Origin: Acanthosepion esculentum
Taxonomy: Eukaryota > Mollusca > Cephalopoda > Sepiida > Sepiidae
Length of the DNA: 64,000 bases
Direction: 5' to 3'
NCBI GenBank assembly: GCA_964036315.1
Contig: CAXIWW010000817.1
Span: 6,049,501-6,113,500 of the forward strand
Positions within the stretch are counted from its first letter, which is position 1. Each line of letters starts with the position of its first letter. Below are positions 46,913-58,809 of the stretch, one piece after another. The notes under the pieces are model-generated. The model did not search any database. It worked only from the letters and a program-made list of their open reading frames with translations, and was not told the DNA's origin. The position numbers were made by a program, and so were the translations under genes.

Positions 46913-48399
46913 TTGGCACTTTTGCTATCAACTGGTGTTGTTCGCAGGTTTTTATATAAACATGTATTTTTATACATTCATAATCTTTTTTTTTAGTGGG
47001 GGTCACTATTTGCTCATAGCTGGGAACCTTTGTGATCAGAAGCCTTGCTGTCAGATGTAGTTTATAGTCATACCTAGGACTAGTTTGCACTGTGGTGCTG
47101 TTGGCACTTTTGCTATCAGCTGTTGGCACTTTTGCTATCAGCTGTGGTGCTGTTGGCACTTTTGCTATCAGCTGTTGGCACTTTTGCTATCAGCTGTTGG
47201 TACTTTTTCTATCAGCTGTTGCACTTTTGCTATCAGCTGTGGTGCTGTTTGCACTTTTGCTATCAACTGGTGTTGTTCGCAAGTTTTTAGATAAACATGT
47301 ATTTTTATACTTACATAGTGTTTTTTTTTAGTGGGTTGTCACTATTTGCTCATAGCTGGGACCCTTTGTGATCAGAAGCCTTGCTGTCAGATGTAGTTTA
47401 TAGTCATACCTAGGACTAGTTTGCACTGTGGTGCTGTTGGCACTTTTGCTATCAGCTTTTGGCACTTTTTCTATCAGCTGTTGACACTTTTTCTATCATC
47501 TGTTGGCACTTTTGCTATCAGCTGTAGTGCTGTTGGCACTTTTGCTATGATCTGGTGTTGTTCGCAAGTTTTTATATAAACATGTATTTTTATACTTCCA
47601 TAGTGTTTTTTTTTTTAGTGGGGGGTCACTATTTGCTCATACCTGGGACCCTTTGTTATCAGAAGCCTTGCGGTCAGATGTAGTTTATAGAAATACCTAG
47701 GACTAGTTGGCACTGCGGAGCTGTTGGCACTTTTGCTATCAGCTGTTGGCACTTTTGCTATCAGCTGTTGGCACCTTTGCTATCAGCTGTTGGCACTTTT
47801 GTTATCAGCTGTTGGCACTTTTGGTATCATCTGTTGGCATTTTTGCTATCAGCTGTTGGCACTTTTGCTATCAGCTGTTGGCACTTTTGGTATCAGCTGT
47901 TGGCACTTTTGCTATCAGCTGTTGTCACTTTTGCTATCAGCTGTTGGCACTTTTGGTATTACCTGTTGGCACTTTTGCTATCAGCTGTTGGCACTTTTGC
48001 TATCAGCTTTTTGCACTTTTGGTATCAGCTGTTGGCACTTTTGCTATCAGCTGTTGGCACTTTTGCTATCAGCTCTGGTGCTGTTGGCACTTTTGCTATC
48101 AACTGGTGTTGTTCGCAACTTTTTATATAAACATGTATTTATATACATTTATAATGATTTTTTTTTAGTGGGGGGTCACTATTTGCTCATAGCTGGGACC
48201 CTTTGTGATCAGAAGCCTTGCTGTCAGATGAAGTTTATTGTCATACCTAGGACTAGTTGGCACGGTGGTGCTGTTGACACATTTGCTATCAGCTGTTGGC
48301 ACTTTTGCTATCAGCTGTTGGCACTTTTGCTATCAGCTTTTGGCACTTTTGCTATCAGCTGTTGGCACTTTTGCTATCAGCTGTGGGCACTTTTGCTAT
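46913..48399 (+). repeat. 2,018-bp-offset duplicate, copy 2
   Basis: Second copy of 44,895-46,381. It ends where an extra 8+22-bp block (CTGTGGTG plus a CTCTTGGTAC copy) has been inserted or retained before the module at 48462, which makes that module's offset 2,048 rather than 2,018 bp. The 46,382-46,912 stretch between the copies is a long divergent array (interval 46414-46961, 547 bp). Confidence 0.9.
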
Positions 48400-49615
48400 C
48401 AGCTGTGGTGCTCTTGGTACTTTTGCTATCAACTGGTGTTGTTCGCAACTTTTTATATAAACATGTATTTTTATACATTTATAATGTTTTTTTTTTAGTG
48501 GGGGTTCACTATTTGCTCATAGCTGGGACCCTTTGTGATCAGAAGCCTTGCGGTCAGATGTAGTTTATAGTCATACCTAGGACTAGTTGGCACTGTGGTG
48601 CTGTTGGCACTTTTGCTATCAGCTGTTGTCACTTTTGCTATCAGCTGTTGGCACTTTTGCTATCAGATGTTGGCACTTTTGCTATCAGCTGTGGTGCTTT
48701 TTGCACTTTTGCTATCAACTGGTGTTGTTCGCAATTTTTTATATAAACATGTATTTTTATACTTTCATGGTGTTTTTTTTTTAGTGGGGCTCACTATTTG
48801 CTCATAGCTGTGACCTTTGTGATCAGAAGCCTTGCGGTCAGATGTAGTTTATAGTCATACCTAGGACTAGTTGGCACTGTGGTGCTGTTGGCACTTTTGC
48901 TATCAGCTGTTGGCACTTTTGCTATCAGCTGTTGGCACTTTTGCTATCAGCTTTTGGCTCTTTTGCTATCAGCTGTTGGCACTTTTGCTATCAGCTCTGG
49001 TGCTGTTGGCACTTTTGCTATCAACTGGTGTTGTTCGCAACTTTTTATATAAACATGTATTTATATACATTTATAATGATTTTTTTTTAGTGGGGGGTCA
49101 CTATTTGCTCATAGCTGGGACCCTTTGTGATCAGAAGCCTTGCTGTCAGATGAAGTTTATTGTCATACCTAGGACTAGTTGGCACGGTGGTGCTGTTGAC
49201 ACATTTGCTATCAGCTGTTGGCACTTTTGCTATCAGCTGTTGGCACTTTTGCTATCAGCTTTTGGCACTTTTGCTATCAGCTGTTGGCACTTTTGCTATC
49301 AGCTGTGGGCACTTTTGCTATCAGCTGTGGTGCTCTTGGTACTTTTGCTATCAACTGGTGTTGTTCGCAACTTTTTATATAAACATGTATTTTTATACAT
49401 TTATAATGTTTTTTTTTTAGTGGGGGTTCACTATTTGCTCATAGCTGGGACCCTTTGTGATCAGAAGCCTTGCGGTCAGATGTAGTTTATAGTCATACCT
49501 AGGACTAGTTGGCACTGTGGTGCTGTTGGCACTTTTGCTATCAGCTGTTGTCACTTTTGCTATCAGCTGTTGGCACTTTTGCTATCAGATGTTGGCACTT
49601 TTGCTATCAGCTCTG
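48040..49615 (+). repeat. 922-bp-offset duplicate nested on copy 2
   Basis: Modules 48132, 48462 and 48748 match 49054, 49384 and 49670, all offset by 922 bp. The homologous stretches are about 48,040-48,691 and 48,962-49,613. The module with TATTTATATACATTTATAATG and ATGAAGTTTATTGTCATACC therefore occurs three times (46114, 48132, 49054). After 49,613 the copies diverge (CTCTGGTGCTCTTGG against CTGTGGTGCTTTTTG). Confidence 0.9.
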
Positions 49616-49800
49616 GTGCTCTTGGCACTTTTGCTATCAACTGGTGTTGTTCGCAACTTTTTATATAAACATGTATTTTTATACATTTATAATGGTTTTA
49701 TTTTTAGTGGGGTGTCCACTATTTGCTCATAGATTGGACCCTTTGTGATCAGAAGCCTTGCTGTCAGATGTAGTTTATAGTCATACCTGGGACTAGTTGG

Positions 49801-49932
49801 CACTGTGGTGCTGTTGGCACTTTTGCTATCAGCTGTTGGCACTTTTGCTATCAGCTGTTGGCACTTTTGCTTTCAGCTGTTGGCACTTTTGCTATTAGCT
49901 GTGGTGCTGTTGGCACTTTTGCTATCAACTGA
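49801..49932 (+). repeat. Satellite A array joining two duplicated regions
   Basis: A short run of 22-mers (with TTTGCTTTCAGC and TTTGCTATTAGC variants) and its CTGTGGTG block, ending at the GATGTTG variant of the module start. It separates the 922-bp duplication from the 1,447-bp repeat. Confidence 0.88.
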
Positions 49933-51379
49933 TGTTGTTCGCAAGTTTTTATATAAACATGTATATTTATACTTTCATAGTGTTGTTTTTAGTGGGGGGT
50001 CACTATTTGCTAATAGCTGGGACCCTTTGTGATCAGAAGCCTTGCTGTCAGATGTAGTTTATAGTCCTACCTAGGACTAGTTGGCACTGTGGTGCTGTTG
50101 GCACTTTTGCTATCAGCTGTTGGCACTTTTTGTATCATCTGTTGGCACTTTTGCTATCAGCTGTTGGCAATTTTGCTATCAGCTGTTGGCACTTTTGCTA
50201 TCAGCTGTTGGCACTTTTGCTATCAGCTGTGCTACTGTTGGCACTTTTGCTATCAACTGGTGTTGTTCGCAAGTTTTTATATAAGCATGTATTTTTATAC
50301 TTCATAGTGTTTTTCTTTTTAGTGGGGGGTCACTATTTGCTCATAGCTGGGACCCTTTGTGTTCAGAAGCCTTTCTGTCAGATGTAGTTCATAGTCATAC
50401 CTCGGACTAGTTGGAACTGTGGTGCTGTTGGCTCTTTTGCTACCAGCTGTTGGCACTTTTGCTATCAGCTGTTGGCACATTTGCTATCAGCTGTTGGCAC
50501 TTTTGCTATCAGCTGTGGTGCTGTTGGCACTTTTGCTATCAACTGGTGTAGTTCGCAAGTTTTTATATAAACATGTATTTTTATACATTCGTAGTGTTTT
50601 TTTTTAGTGGGGGGTCACTATTTGCCCATAGCTGGGAACCTTTGTGATCAGAAGCCTTGCTGTCAGATTTAGATTATAGTCATACCTAGGACTAGTTGGC
50701 ACTGTGGTGCTGTTGGCACTTTTGCTATCAGCTGTTGGCACATTTGGTATCAGCTGTTGGCACTTTTGCTATCAGATTTTGGCACTTTTGCTATCAGCTG
50801 TTGGCACTTTTGCTATCAGCTGTTGGCACTTTTGCTATCAGCTTTTGGCACTTTTGGTATCATCAGTTGGCACTTTTGCTATCAGCTGTTGGCATTTTGC
50901 TATCAGCTTTTGGCACTTTTGCTATCAGCTGTTGGCACTTTTGCTATCAGCTGTTGGCACTTTTGCTATTAGCTGTTGGCACTTTTGGTATCATCTGTTG
51001 GCACTTTTGCTATCAGCTGTTGGCACTTTTGCTATCAGCTTTTGGCACTTTTGGTATCAGCTGTTGGCACTTTTGCTATCAGCTGTTGGCACGTTTGCTA
51101 TCATCTGTTGTGCTGTTGGCACTTTTGCTATCAACTGGTGTTGTTCGCAAGTTTTTATATAAACATGTATTTTTATACTTTCATAGTGTTTTATTTTAGT
51201 GGGGGGTCACTATTTGCTCATAGCTGGGACACTTTGGGATCAGAAGCCTTGCTGTCAGATGTAGTTTATAGTCATACCTAGGACTAGTTGGCACTGTGGT
51301 GCTGTTGGCACTTTTGCTATCAGCTGTTGGCACTTTTGCTATCAGCTGTGGTGTTTTTTGCACTTTTGCTATCAACATG
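49933..51379 (+). repeat. 1,447-bp higher-order repeat, copy 1 (four units)
   Basis: Modules 49958, 50286, 50572 and 51164, with spacings of 328, 286, 592 and 241 bp summing to 1,447. Shared with copy 2: GTATATTTATAC, GTGTTGTTTTTAG, CTGTGCTACTG, TTTTTCTTTTTAG, CTTTCTGTCAG, GGTGTAGTTCGC, ACATTCGTAG, TTTGCCCATAG and TTTTATTTTAG. At 50,285 this copy reads ATAAGCATG where copy 2 has ATAAACATG (51,732). Confidence 0.95.
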
Positions 51380-52858
51380 TGTTGTTCGCAAGTTTTTATA
51401 TAAACATGTATATTTATACTTTCATAGTGTTGTTTTTAGTGGGGGGTCACTATTTGCTAATAGCTGGGACCCTTTGTGATCAGAAGCCTTGCTGTCAGAT
51501 GTAGTTTATAGTCCTACCTAGGACTAGTTGGCACTGTGGTGCTGTTGGCACTTTTGCTATCAGCTGTTGGCACTTTTTGTATCATCTGTTGGCACTTTTG
51601 CTATCAGCTGTTGGCAATTTTGCTATCAGCTGTTGGCACTTTTGCTATCAGCTGTTGGCACTTTTGCTATCAGCTGTGCTACTGTTGGCACTTTTGCTAT
51701 CAACTGGTGTTGTTCGCAAGTTTTTATATAAACATGTATTTTTATACTTCATAGTGTTTTTCTTTTTAGTGGGGGGTCACTATTTGCTCATAGCTGGGAC
51801 CCTTTGTGTTCAGAAGCCTTTCTGTCAGATGTAGTTCATAGTCATACCTCGGACTAGTTGGAACTGTGGTGCTGTTGGCTCTTTTGCTACCAGCTGTTGG
51901 CACTTTTGCTATCAGCTGTTGGCACATTTGCTATCAGCTGTTGGCACTTTTGCTATCAGCTGTGGTGCTGTTGGCACTTTTGCTATCAACTGGTGTAGTT
52001 CGCAAGTTTTTATATAAACATGTATTTTTATACATTCGTAGTGTTTTTTTTTAGTGGGGGGTCACTATTTGCCCATAGCTGGGAACCTTTGTGATCAGAA
52101 GCCTTGCTGTCAGATTTAGATTATAGTCATACCTAGGACTAGTTGGCACTGTGGTGCTGTTGGCACTTTTGCTATCAGCTGTTGGCACATTTGGTATCAG
52201 CTGTTGGCACTTTTGCTATCAGATTTTGGCACTTTTGCTATCAGCTGTTGGCACTTTTGCTATCAGCTGTTGGCACTTTTGCTATCAGCTTTTGGCACTT
52301 TTGGTATCATCAGTTGGCACTTTTGCTATCAGCTGTTGGCATTTTGCTATCAGCTTTTGGCACTTTTGCTATCAGCTGTTGGCACTTTTGCTATCAGCTG
52401 TTGGCACTTTTGCTATTAGCTGTTGGCACTTTTGGTATCATCTGTTGGCACTTTTGCTATCAGCTGTTGGCACTTTTGCTATCAGCTTTTGGCACTTTTG
52501 GTATCAGCTGTTGGCACTTTTGCTATCAGCTGTTGGCACGTTTGCTATCATCTGTTGTGCTGTTGGCACTTTTGCTATCAACTGGTGTTGTTCGCAAGTT
52601 TTTATATAAACATGTATTTTTATACTTTCATAGTGTTTTATTTTAGTGGGGGGTCACTATTTGCTCATAGCTGGGACACTTTGGGATCAGAAGCCTTGCT
52701 GTCAGATGTAGTTTATAGTCATACCTAGGACTAGTTGGCACTGTGGTGCTGTTGGCACTTTTGCTATCAGCTGTTGGCACTTTTGCTATCAGCTGTGGTG
52801 TTTTTTGCACTTTTGCTATCAACATGTGTTGTTCGCAAGTTTTTATATAAACATGTAT
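51380..52858 (+). repeat. 1,447-bp higher-order repeat, copy 2
   Basis: Directly adjacent to copy 1. Modules 51405, 51733, 52019, 52611 and 52852 are each offset 1,447 bp from 49958, 50286, 50572, 51164 and 51405. The match runs on to about 52,858 and then diverges (GTATTTTTATATTTCACAGAG). Only one substitution was noticed between the copies, making this the youngest-looking duplication in the window. Confidence 0.95.
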
Positions 52859-55250
52859 TTTTATATTTCACAGAGTTTTTTTTTTAGTGGTGGGTAACAA
52901 TTTGCTCATAGCTTGGGCCCTTTGTGATCAGAAGCCTTGCTGTCAGATGTAGTTTATAATCATACCTAGGAATAGATGGCACTGTGGTGCTGTTGGCACT
53001 TTTGCTATCAGCTGTTGGCATTTTGCTATCACCTGTTGGCACTTTTGCTATCAGCTGTTGGCACTTTTGCTATCAGCTGTTGACACTTTTGCTATCAGCT
53101 GTTGGCACATTGGTATCAGCTGTTGGCACATTTGCTATCAGCTGTGGTGCTGTTGGCACTCTTGCTATCAACTGGTGTTGTTCGAAAGTTTTTATATAAA
53201 CATGTATTTTTATACTTTCATAATGTTTTTTTTTTAGTGGGGGCTCACTATTTGCTCATAGCTTGGATCCTTTGTGATCAGAAGCCTTGCTGTCAGATTT
53301 AGTTTATACTCATACCTAGGACTATTGGCACTCTAGTTCTGTTGGCACTTTTGGTATCAGCTGTTGGCACCTTTGCTATCAGCTGTTGGCATTTTTGGTA
53401 TCAGCTGTTGGCACTTTTGCTATCAGCTGTTGGCACTTTTGCTATCAGCTGTGGTGCTGTTGGCACTTTTGCTATCAACTGGTGTTGTTCGCAAGTTTTT
53501 ATATAAACATGTATTTTTATACTTTCATAGTGTTTTTTTTGAGTTGGGGTCACTATTTGCTCATAGCTGGGACCCTTTGTGATCAGAAGCCTTGCTGTCA
53601 TATGTAGTTTATAGACATACCTAGGACTAGTTGGCACTGTGGTGCTGTTGGCACTTTTGCTATCAGCTTTTTGCACTTCTGGTATCAGCTGTTGGCACTT
53701 TTGCTATCAGGTGTTAGCACTTTTGCTATCAGCTGTTGGGACATTTGCTATCAGCTGTTGGCACTTTTGCTATCAGCTGTTGCACTTTTGCTATCATCTG
53801 TGGTGCTGTTGGCACTTTTGCTATCAACTGGTGTTTTTCGCAAGTTTTTATAGAAACATGTATTTTTATACATTCATAGCGTTTTTTTTTAGTGGGGGGT
53901 CACTATTTGCTCATAGCTGGGACCCTTTGTGATCAGAAGCCTTGCTCTCAGATGTAGTTTATAGTCATACCTAGGACTATTTGGCAATGTTGTGCTGTTG
54001 GCACTTTGGTATCAGCTGTTGGCATTTGTGCTATCAGCTGTTGGCACTTTTGCTCTCAGCTGTTGGCACTTTTGCTATCAGCTGTTGGCACCTTTGCTAT
54101 CAGCTGTGGTGCTGTTGGCACTTTTGCTATCAACTTGTGTTGTTCGCAAGTTTTTATATAAACATGTATTTTTATATTTTAATTGTGTTTTTTTTTTAGT
54201 GGGGTGTCACTATTTGCTCATAGATGGGACCCTTTGTGATCCGAAGCCTTGCTGTCAGATGTAGTTTATAGTCATACCTAGGACTAGTTGGCAATGTGGT
54301 GCTGTTGGCACTTTTGGTATCATCTGTTGGCACTTTTGCTATCAGCTGTTGGCACCTTTGCTATCAGCTGTGGTGCTGTTGGCACTTTTGCTATCAACTT
54401 GTGTTGTTCGCAAGTTTTTATATAAACATGTATTTTTATACTTTCATAGAGTTTAATTTTTTAATTGGGGGTCACTATTTGCTCATAGCTGGGACCCTTT
54501 GTGATCAGAAGCCTTGCTGTCAGATTTAGTTTATAGTCATACCTAGGACTACTTGGGACTGTGGTGCTGTTGGCACTTTTGGTATCAGCTGTTGGCACTT
54601 TTGCTATCAGCTGTTGGCACTTTTGCTATCAGCTGTTGGCACTTTTGCTATCAGCTGTGGTGCTGTTGGCACTTTTGCTATCAACTGGTGATCTTCGCAA
54701 GTTTTTATATAAACATGTATTTTTATACTTTCATAGTGTTTTTTTTTAGTTGGGGGTCACTATTTGCTCATAGCTGGGACCCTTTGTGATCAGAAGCCTT
54801 GCTGTCAGATGTAGTTTATAGTCATACCTAGGACTAGTTGGCACTGTGGTGCTGTTGGCACTTTTGCTATCAGCTTTTGGCACCTTTGGTATCAGCTGTT
54901 GGCACTTTTGTTATAAGGTGTTGGCACTTTTGCTATCAGCTGTTGGAACTTTTGCTATCAGCTGTGGTGCTGTTGGCACTTTTGCTATCAACTGGTGTTG
55001 TTCGCAAGTTTTTATAGAAACATGTATGTTTATACATTCAGAGTGTTTTTTTTAGTGGGGGGTCACTATTTGCTCATAGCTGGGACCCTTTGTGATCAGA
55101 AGCCTTGCTGTCAGATGTAGTTTATAGTCATACCTTGGACTAGTTGGCACTGTGGTGCTGTTGGCTCTTTTGCTATCAGCTGTTGGCACTTTTGCTATCA
55201 GCTGTTGGCACTTTTGCTATCAGCTGTTGGCACTTTTGCTATCAGCTGAT
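52859..55250 (+). repeat. Satellite A sub-block 7 next to the inversion (7 modules)
   Basis: Modules at 53201, 53508, 53857 (TATAGAAACATG), 54163, 54427, 54714 and 55021 (TATAGAAACATG), spaced 264-349 bp. Individual oddities are TCGAAAG at 53,182, GTTTTTTTTGAGTTGGGG near 53,531, GTTTAATTTTTTAATTGGGG near 54,452 and GGTGATCTTCGC near 54,688. The last array (about 55,150-55,250) has no closing module and ends at the orientation switch. Confidence 0.92.
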
Positions 55251-55251
55251 A
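55240..55251. repeat. 12-bp palindrome at the orientation switch
   Basis: TATCAGCTGATA is its own reverse complement, centred between 55,245 and 55,246. To the left, 22-mers read forward; to the right they read as reverse complements. Beyond the perfect core the arms still pair over most of the next 12 bases (the right arm, ACCATATGTGCCAA, is a GGTATCA/CACATATG variant copy). There is no spacer, so the two arms could in principle fold back on each other. Confidence 0.9.
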
Positions 55252-58132
55252 CCATATGTGCCAAAAATGATAGCAAAAGTGCCAACAGATGATAGCAAAA
55301 GTGCCAACAGCTGATAGCAAAAGTGCCAACAGCTGATACCAAAAGTGCCAACAGATGATACCAAAAATGCCAACAGCTGATAGCAAAAGTGCCAACAGCT
55401 GATAGCAAAACTGCCAACAGCTGATAGCAAAAGTGCCAACAGCTGATACCAAAAGTGCCAACAGCTCCACAGTGCCAAATAGTCCTAGGTATGATTATAA
55501 ACTACATCTGACAGCAAGGCTTCTGATCACAAAGGGTCCCAGCTATGAGCAAATAGTGACCCCAACTAAAAAAAACACTATGAATGTATAAAAATACATG
55601 TTTATATAAAAACTTGCGAACAACACCAGTTGATAGCAAAAGTGCCAACAGCACCAGAGCTGATAGCAAAAGTGCCAACAGCTGATAGCAAAAGTGCCAA
55701 CAGCTGATAGCAAAAGTGCCAACTGCCCCACAGTGCCAACTAGTCCTAGGTATGACTATAAACTACATCTGACAGCAAGGCTTCTGATCACAAAGTGTCC
55801 CAGCTATGAGCAAATAGTGACCCCCCACTAAACAAAAAAACTCTATGAAAGTATAAAAATACATGTTTATATAAAAACTTGCGAACAACACCAGTTGATA
55901 GCAAAAGTGCCAACAGCACCACAGCTGATATCAAAAGTGCCAAAAGCTGATAGCAAAAGTGCCAACAGCTGATACCAAAAGTGCCAAAAGCTGATAGCAA
56001 AAGTTCCAACAGCTCATAGCAAAAGTGCTAACAGCTTATAGCAACAGTCCCAACAGCACCACAGTGCCAACTAGTCCTAGGTATGAATATAAACTACATC
56101 TGACAGCAAGGCTTCTGATCAAAAAGGGTCCCAGCTATGAGCAAATAGTGACCCCCCACTAAAACAAAAACACTATGAAAGTATTAAAATACATGTTTAT
56201 ATAAAAACTTGCGTACAACACTAGTTGATAGCAAAAGTGCCAACAGCACCACAGCTGATAGCAAAAGTGCCAACAGCTGATAGCAAAAGTGCCAACAGCT
56301 GATACCAAAAGTGCCAACAGCTGATAGCAATAGTGCCAACAGCACCACAGTGCCAACTAGTCCTAGGTATGACTATAAACTACATCTGACAGCAAGGCTT
56401 CTGATCAGAAAGGGTCCCAGCTATGAGCAAATAGTGACCCCCACTAAAAAAAAAACACTATGAAAGTATAAAAATACATGTTTATATAAAAACTTGCGAA
56501 CAACACCAGTTGATAGCAAAAGTGCCAACAGCACCACAGCTGATAGCAAAAGTGCCAACAGCTGATAGCAAAAGTTCCAACAGCTGATACCAAAAGTGCC
56601 AAAAGCTGATAGCAAAAGTGCCAACAGCTGATAGCAAAAGTGCCAACAGCTGATAGCAAAAGTGCCAACAGCTCATAGCAAAAGTGCACACAGATGATAC
56701 CAAAAGTGCCAAAAGCTGATAGCAAAAGTGCCAACAGCTGATAGCACAAGTGCCAACAGCTGATAGCAAAAGTGCCAACAGCACCACATTGCCAACTAGT
56801 CCTAGGTATGATTATAAACTACATCTGACAGCAAGGCTTCTGATCACAAAGGGTCCAAGCTATGAGCAAATACTGACCCCCCACTAAAAAAAAAACATTA
56901 TGAATGTATAAAAATGCATGTTTATATAAAAACGTGCGAACAACACCAGTTGATAACAAAAGGGCCAACAGCACCACAGATGATAGCAAAAGTGCTAACA
57001 GCTTATAGCAAAAGTGCCAACAGCTGATAGCAATAGTGCCAACAGCACCACAGTGCCAACTAGTCCTAGGTATGACTATAAACTACATCTGACAGCAAGG
57101 CTTCTGATCACAAAGGGTCCCAGCTATGAGCAAATAGTGACCTCCCACTAAAAAAAAACACTATGAAAGTAAAAAATACATGTTTATATAAAAACTTGCG
57201 AACAACACCAGTTGATAGCAAAAGTGCCAAGAGCACCACAGCTGATAGCAAAAGTGCCAACAGCTGATAGCAAAAGTGCCAACAGCTGATAGCAAAAGTG
57301 CCAACAGCTGATAGCAAAAGTGACAAAAGCTGATAGCAAAAGTGCCAACAGCTGATAGCAATAGTGCCAACAGCACCACATTGCCAACTAGTCCAAGGTA
57401 TGACTATAAACTACATCTGACAGCAAGGTTTCTGATCACAAAGGGTCCCAGCTATGAGCAAATAGTGACCCACCACTAAAAAAAAACTCTATGAATGTAT
57501 AAAAATACATGTTTATATAAAAACGTGCGAACAACATCAGTTGATAGCAAAAGGGCCCACAGCACCACAGCTGATAGCAAAAGTGCCAACAGCTGATAGC
57601 AAAAGTGCCAACAGCTGATTGCAAAAGTGCCAACAGCACCACAGTGCCAACTAGTCCTAGGTATGACTATAAACTACAACTGACAGCAAGGCTTCTGATC
57701 ACAAAGGGTCCCAGCTATGAGAAAATAGTCACCCCCCACTAAAAAAAAAACACTATGAAAATATAAAAATACATGTTTATATAAAAACTTGCGGACAGCA
57801 CCAGTTGATAGCAAAAGTGCCAACAGCACCACAGCTGATAGCAAAATGCCAACAGCTGATAGCAAAAGTGCCAACAGCTGATACCAAAAGTGCCAAAAGC
57901 TGATAGCAAAAGTGCCAACAGCTGATACCACAAGTGCCAACAGCTGATTGCAAAAGTGCCAACAGCACCACAGTGCCAACTAGACCTAGGTATGACTATA
58001 AACTTCATCTGACAGCAAGGCTTCTGATCACAAAGGGTCCCAGCTATGAGCAAATAGAGACCCCCCACTAAAAAAAACACTATGAATGTATAAAAATACA
58101 TGTTTATATAAAAACTTGCGAACAACACCAGT

Positions 58133-58560
58133 TGATAGCAAAAGTGCCAACAGCGCCACAGCTGATAGCAAAAGTGCCAACAGCTGATAACAAAAGTGCC
58201 AAAAGCTGTTAGCAAAAGTGCCAACAGCTGATAGCAAAAGTGCCAACAGATTATAGCAAAAGTGCCAACAGCTTATAGCAAAAGTGCCAAAATCTGATAG
58301 CAAAAGTGCCAACAGCTGATAGCAAAAGTGCCAACAGCTGATAGCAAAAATGCCAACAGCTGATAGCAAAAGTGCCAACAAATTATACCAAAGTGCCAAC
58401 AGCTGATAGCAAAAGTGCCAACAGCTGATTGCAAAAGTGCCAACAGCTGATAGCAAAAGTGCCAACAGCTGATAGCAAAAGTGCCAACAGCTCATAGCAA
58501 AATTGACAATAGCTGATAGCAAAAGTGCCAACAGCTGATAGCAAAAGTGCCAACAGCACC
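58133..58560 (-). repeat. Long inverted 22-mer array (about 19 copies)
   Basis: Lies between the inverted modules 58102 and 58692 (590 bp apart). It carries an AAAATTGACAATAGC variant near 58,500 and two TTATAGC/TTATACC variants (58,252 and 58,383), showing the same mutational spectrum as the forward arrays. Confidence 0.92.
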
Positions 58561-58809
58561 ACATTGCAACTAGTCCTAGGTATGACTATAAACTTCATCA
58601 GACAGCAATGCTTCTGATCACAAAGTGTCCCAGCTATGAGCAAATAGTGACCCCCCACTAAAAAAAACACTATGAATGTATAAAAATACATGTTTATATA
58701 AAAACTTGCGAACAACTCTAGTTGATAGCAAAAGTGCCAACAGCACCACAGCTGATAGCAAAAGTGCCAACAGCTGATAGCAAAAGTGCCAACAGCTGAT
58801 AGCAAAAGT

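Larger units (their letters stand above)
41641..49800 (+). repeat. Satellite A sub-block 6 (23 modules), nested duplications
   Basis: Modules at 41723, 42030, 42315, 42594, 43250, 43537, 43995, 44302, 44581, 44943, 45278, 45563, 46114, 46414, 46961, 47296, 47581, 48132, 48462, 48748, 49054, 49384 and 49670. Several duplications overlap here (offsets 2,272, 1,987, 2,018 and 922 bp). Arrays with GGTATTACCTGTTGG occur at 43,070, 45,935 and 47,953. A module subtype with CGCAACTTTTTATATAAAC and ACATTTATAATG is limited to 46,100-49,710. Confidence 0.92.
1..55250 (+). repeat. Satellite A, forward array (154 composite units)
   Basis: Continuous tandem array that is already under way at base 1. Each unit is a conserved module of about 168 bp followed by a run of a 22-bp minisatellite (CTGTTGGCAC then TTTTGCTATCAG). 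I found 154 modules by their TATATAAACATG core. Unit length is 221-792 bp, most often near 241, 263, 285, 307, 329, 350, 372 or 395, that is, in 22-bp steps. The plus strand is T-rich and the minus strand A-rich throughout. No gap longer than a unit lacks the motif set, so nothing else is inserted. Its cellular role is unknown. Satellite DNA of this kind usually lies in heterochromatin, but that location is inferred. Confidence 0.97.

Noticed and set aside
55198..55478. Minus-strand genes starting at 55.2 kb
   Set aside because: The minus-strand frames begin where satellite A changes orientation and show the same 22-residue peptide repeats. They reflect the inverted array, not new genes.
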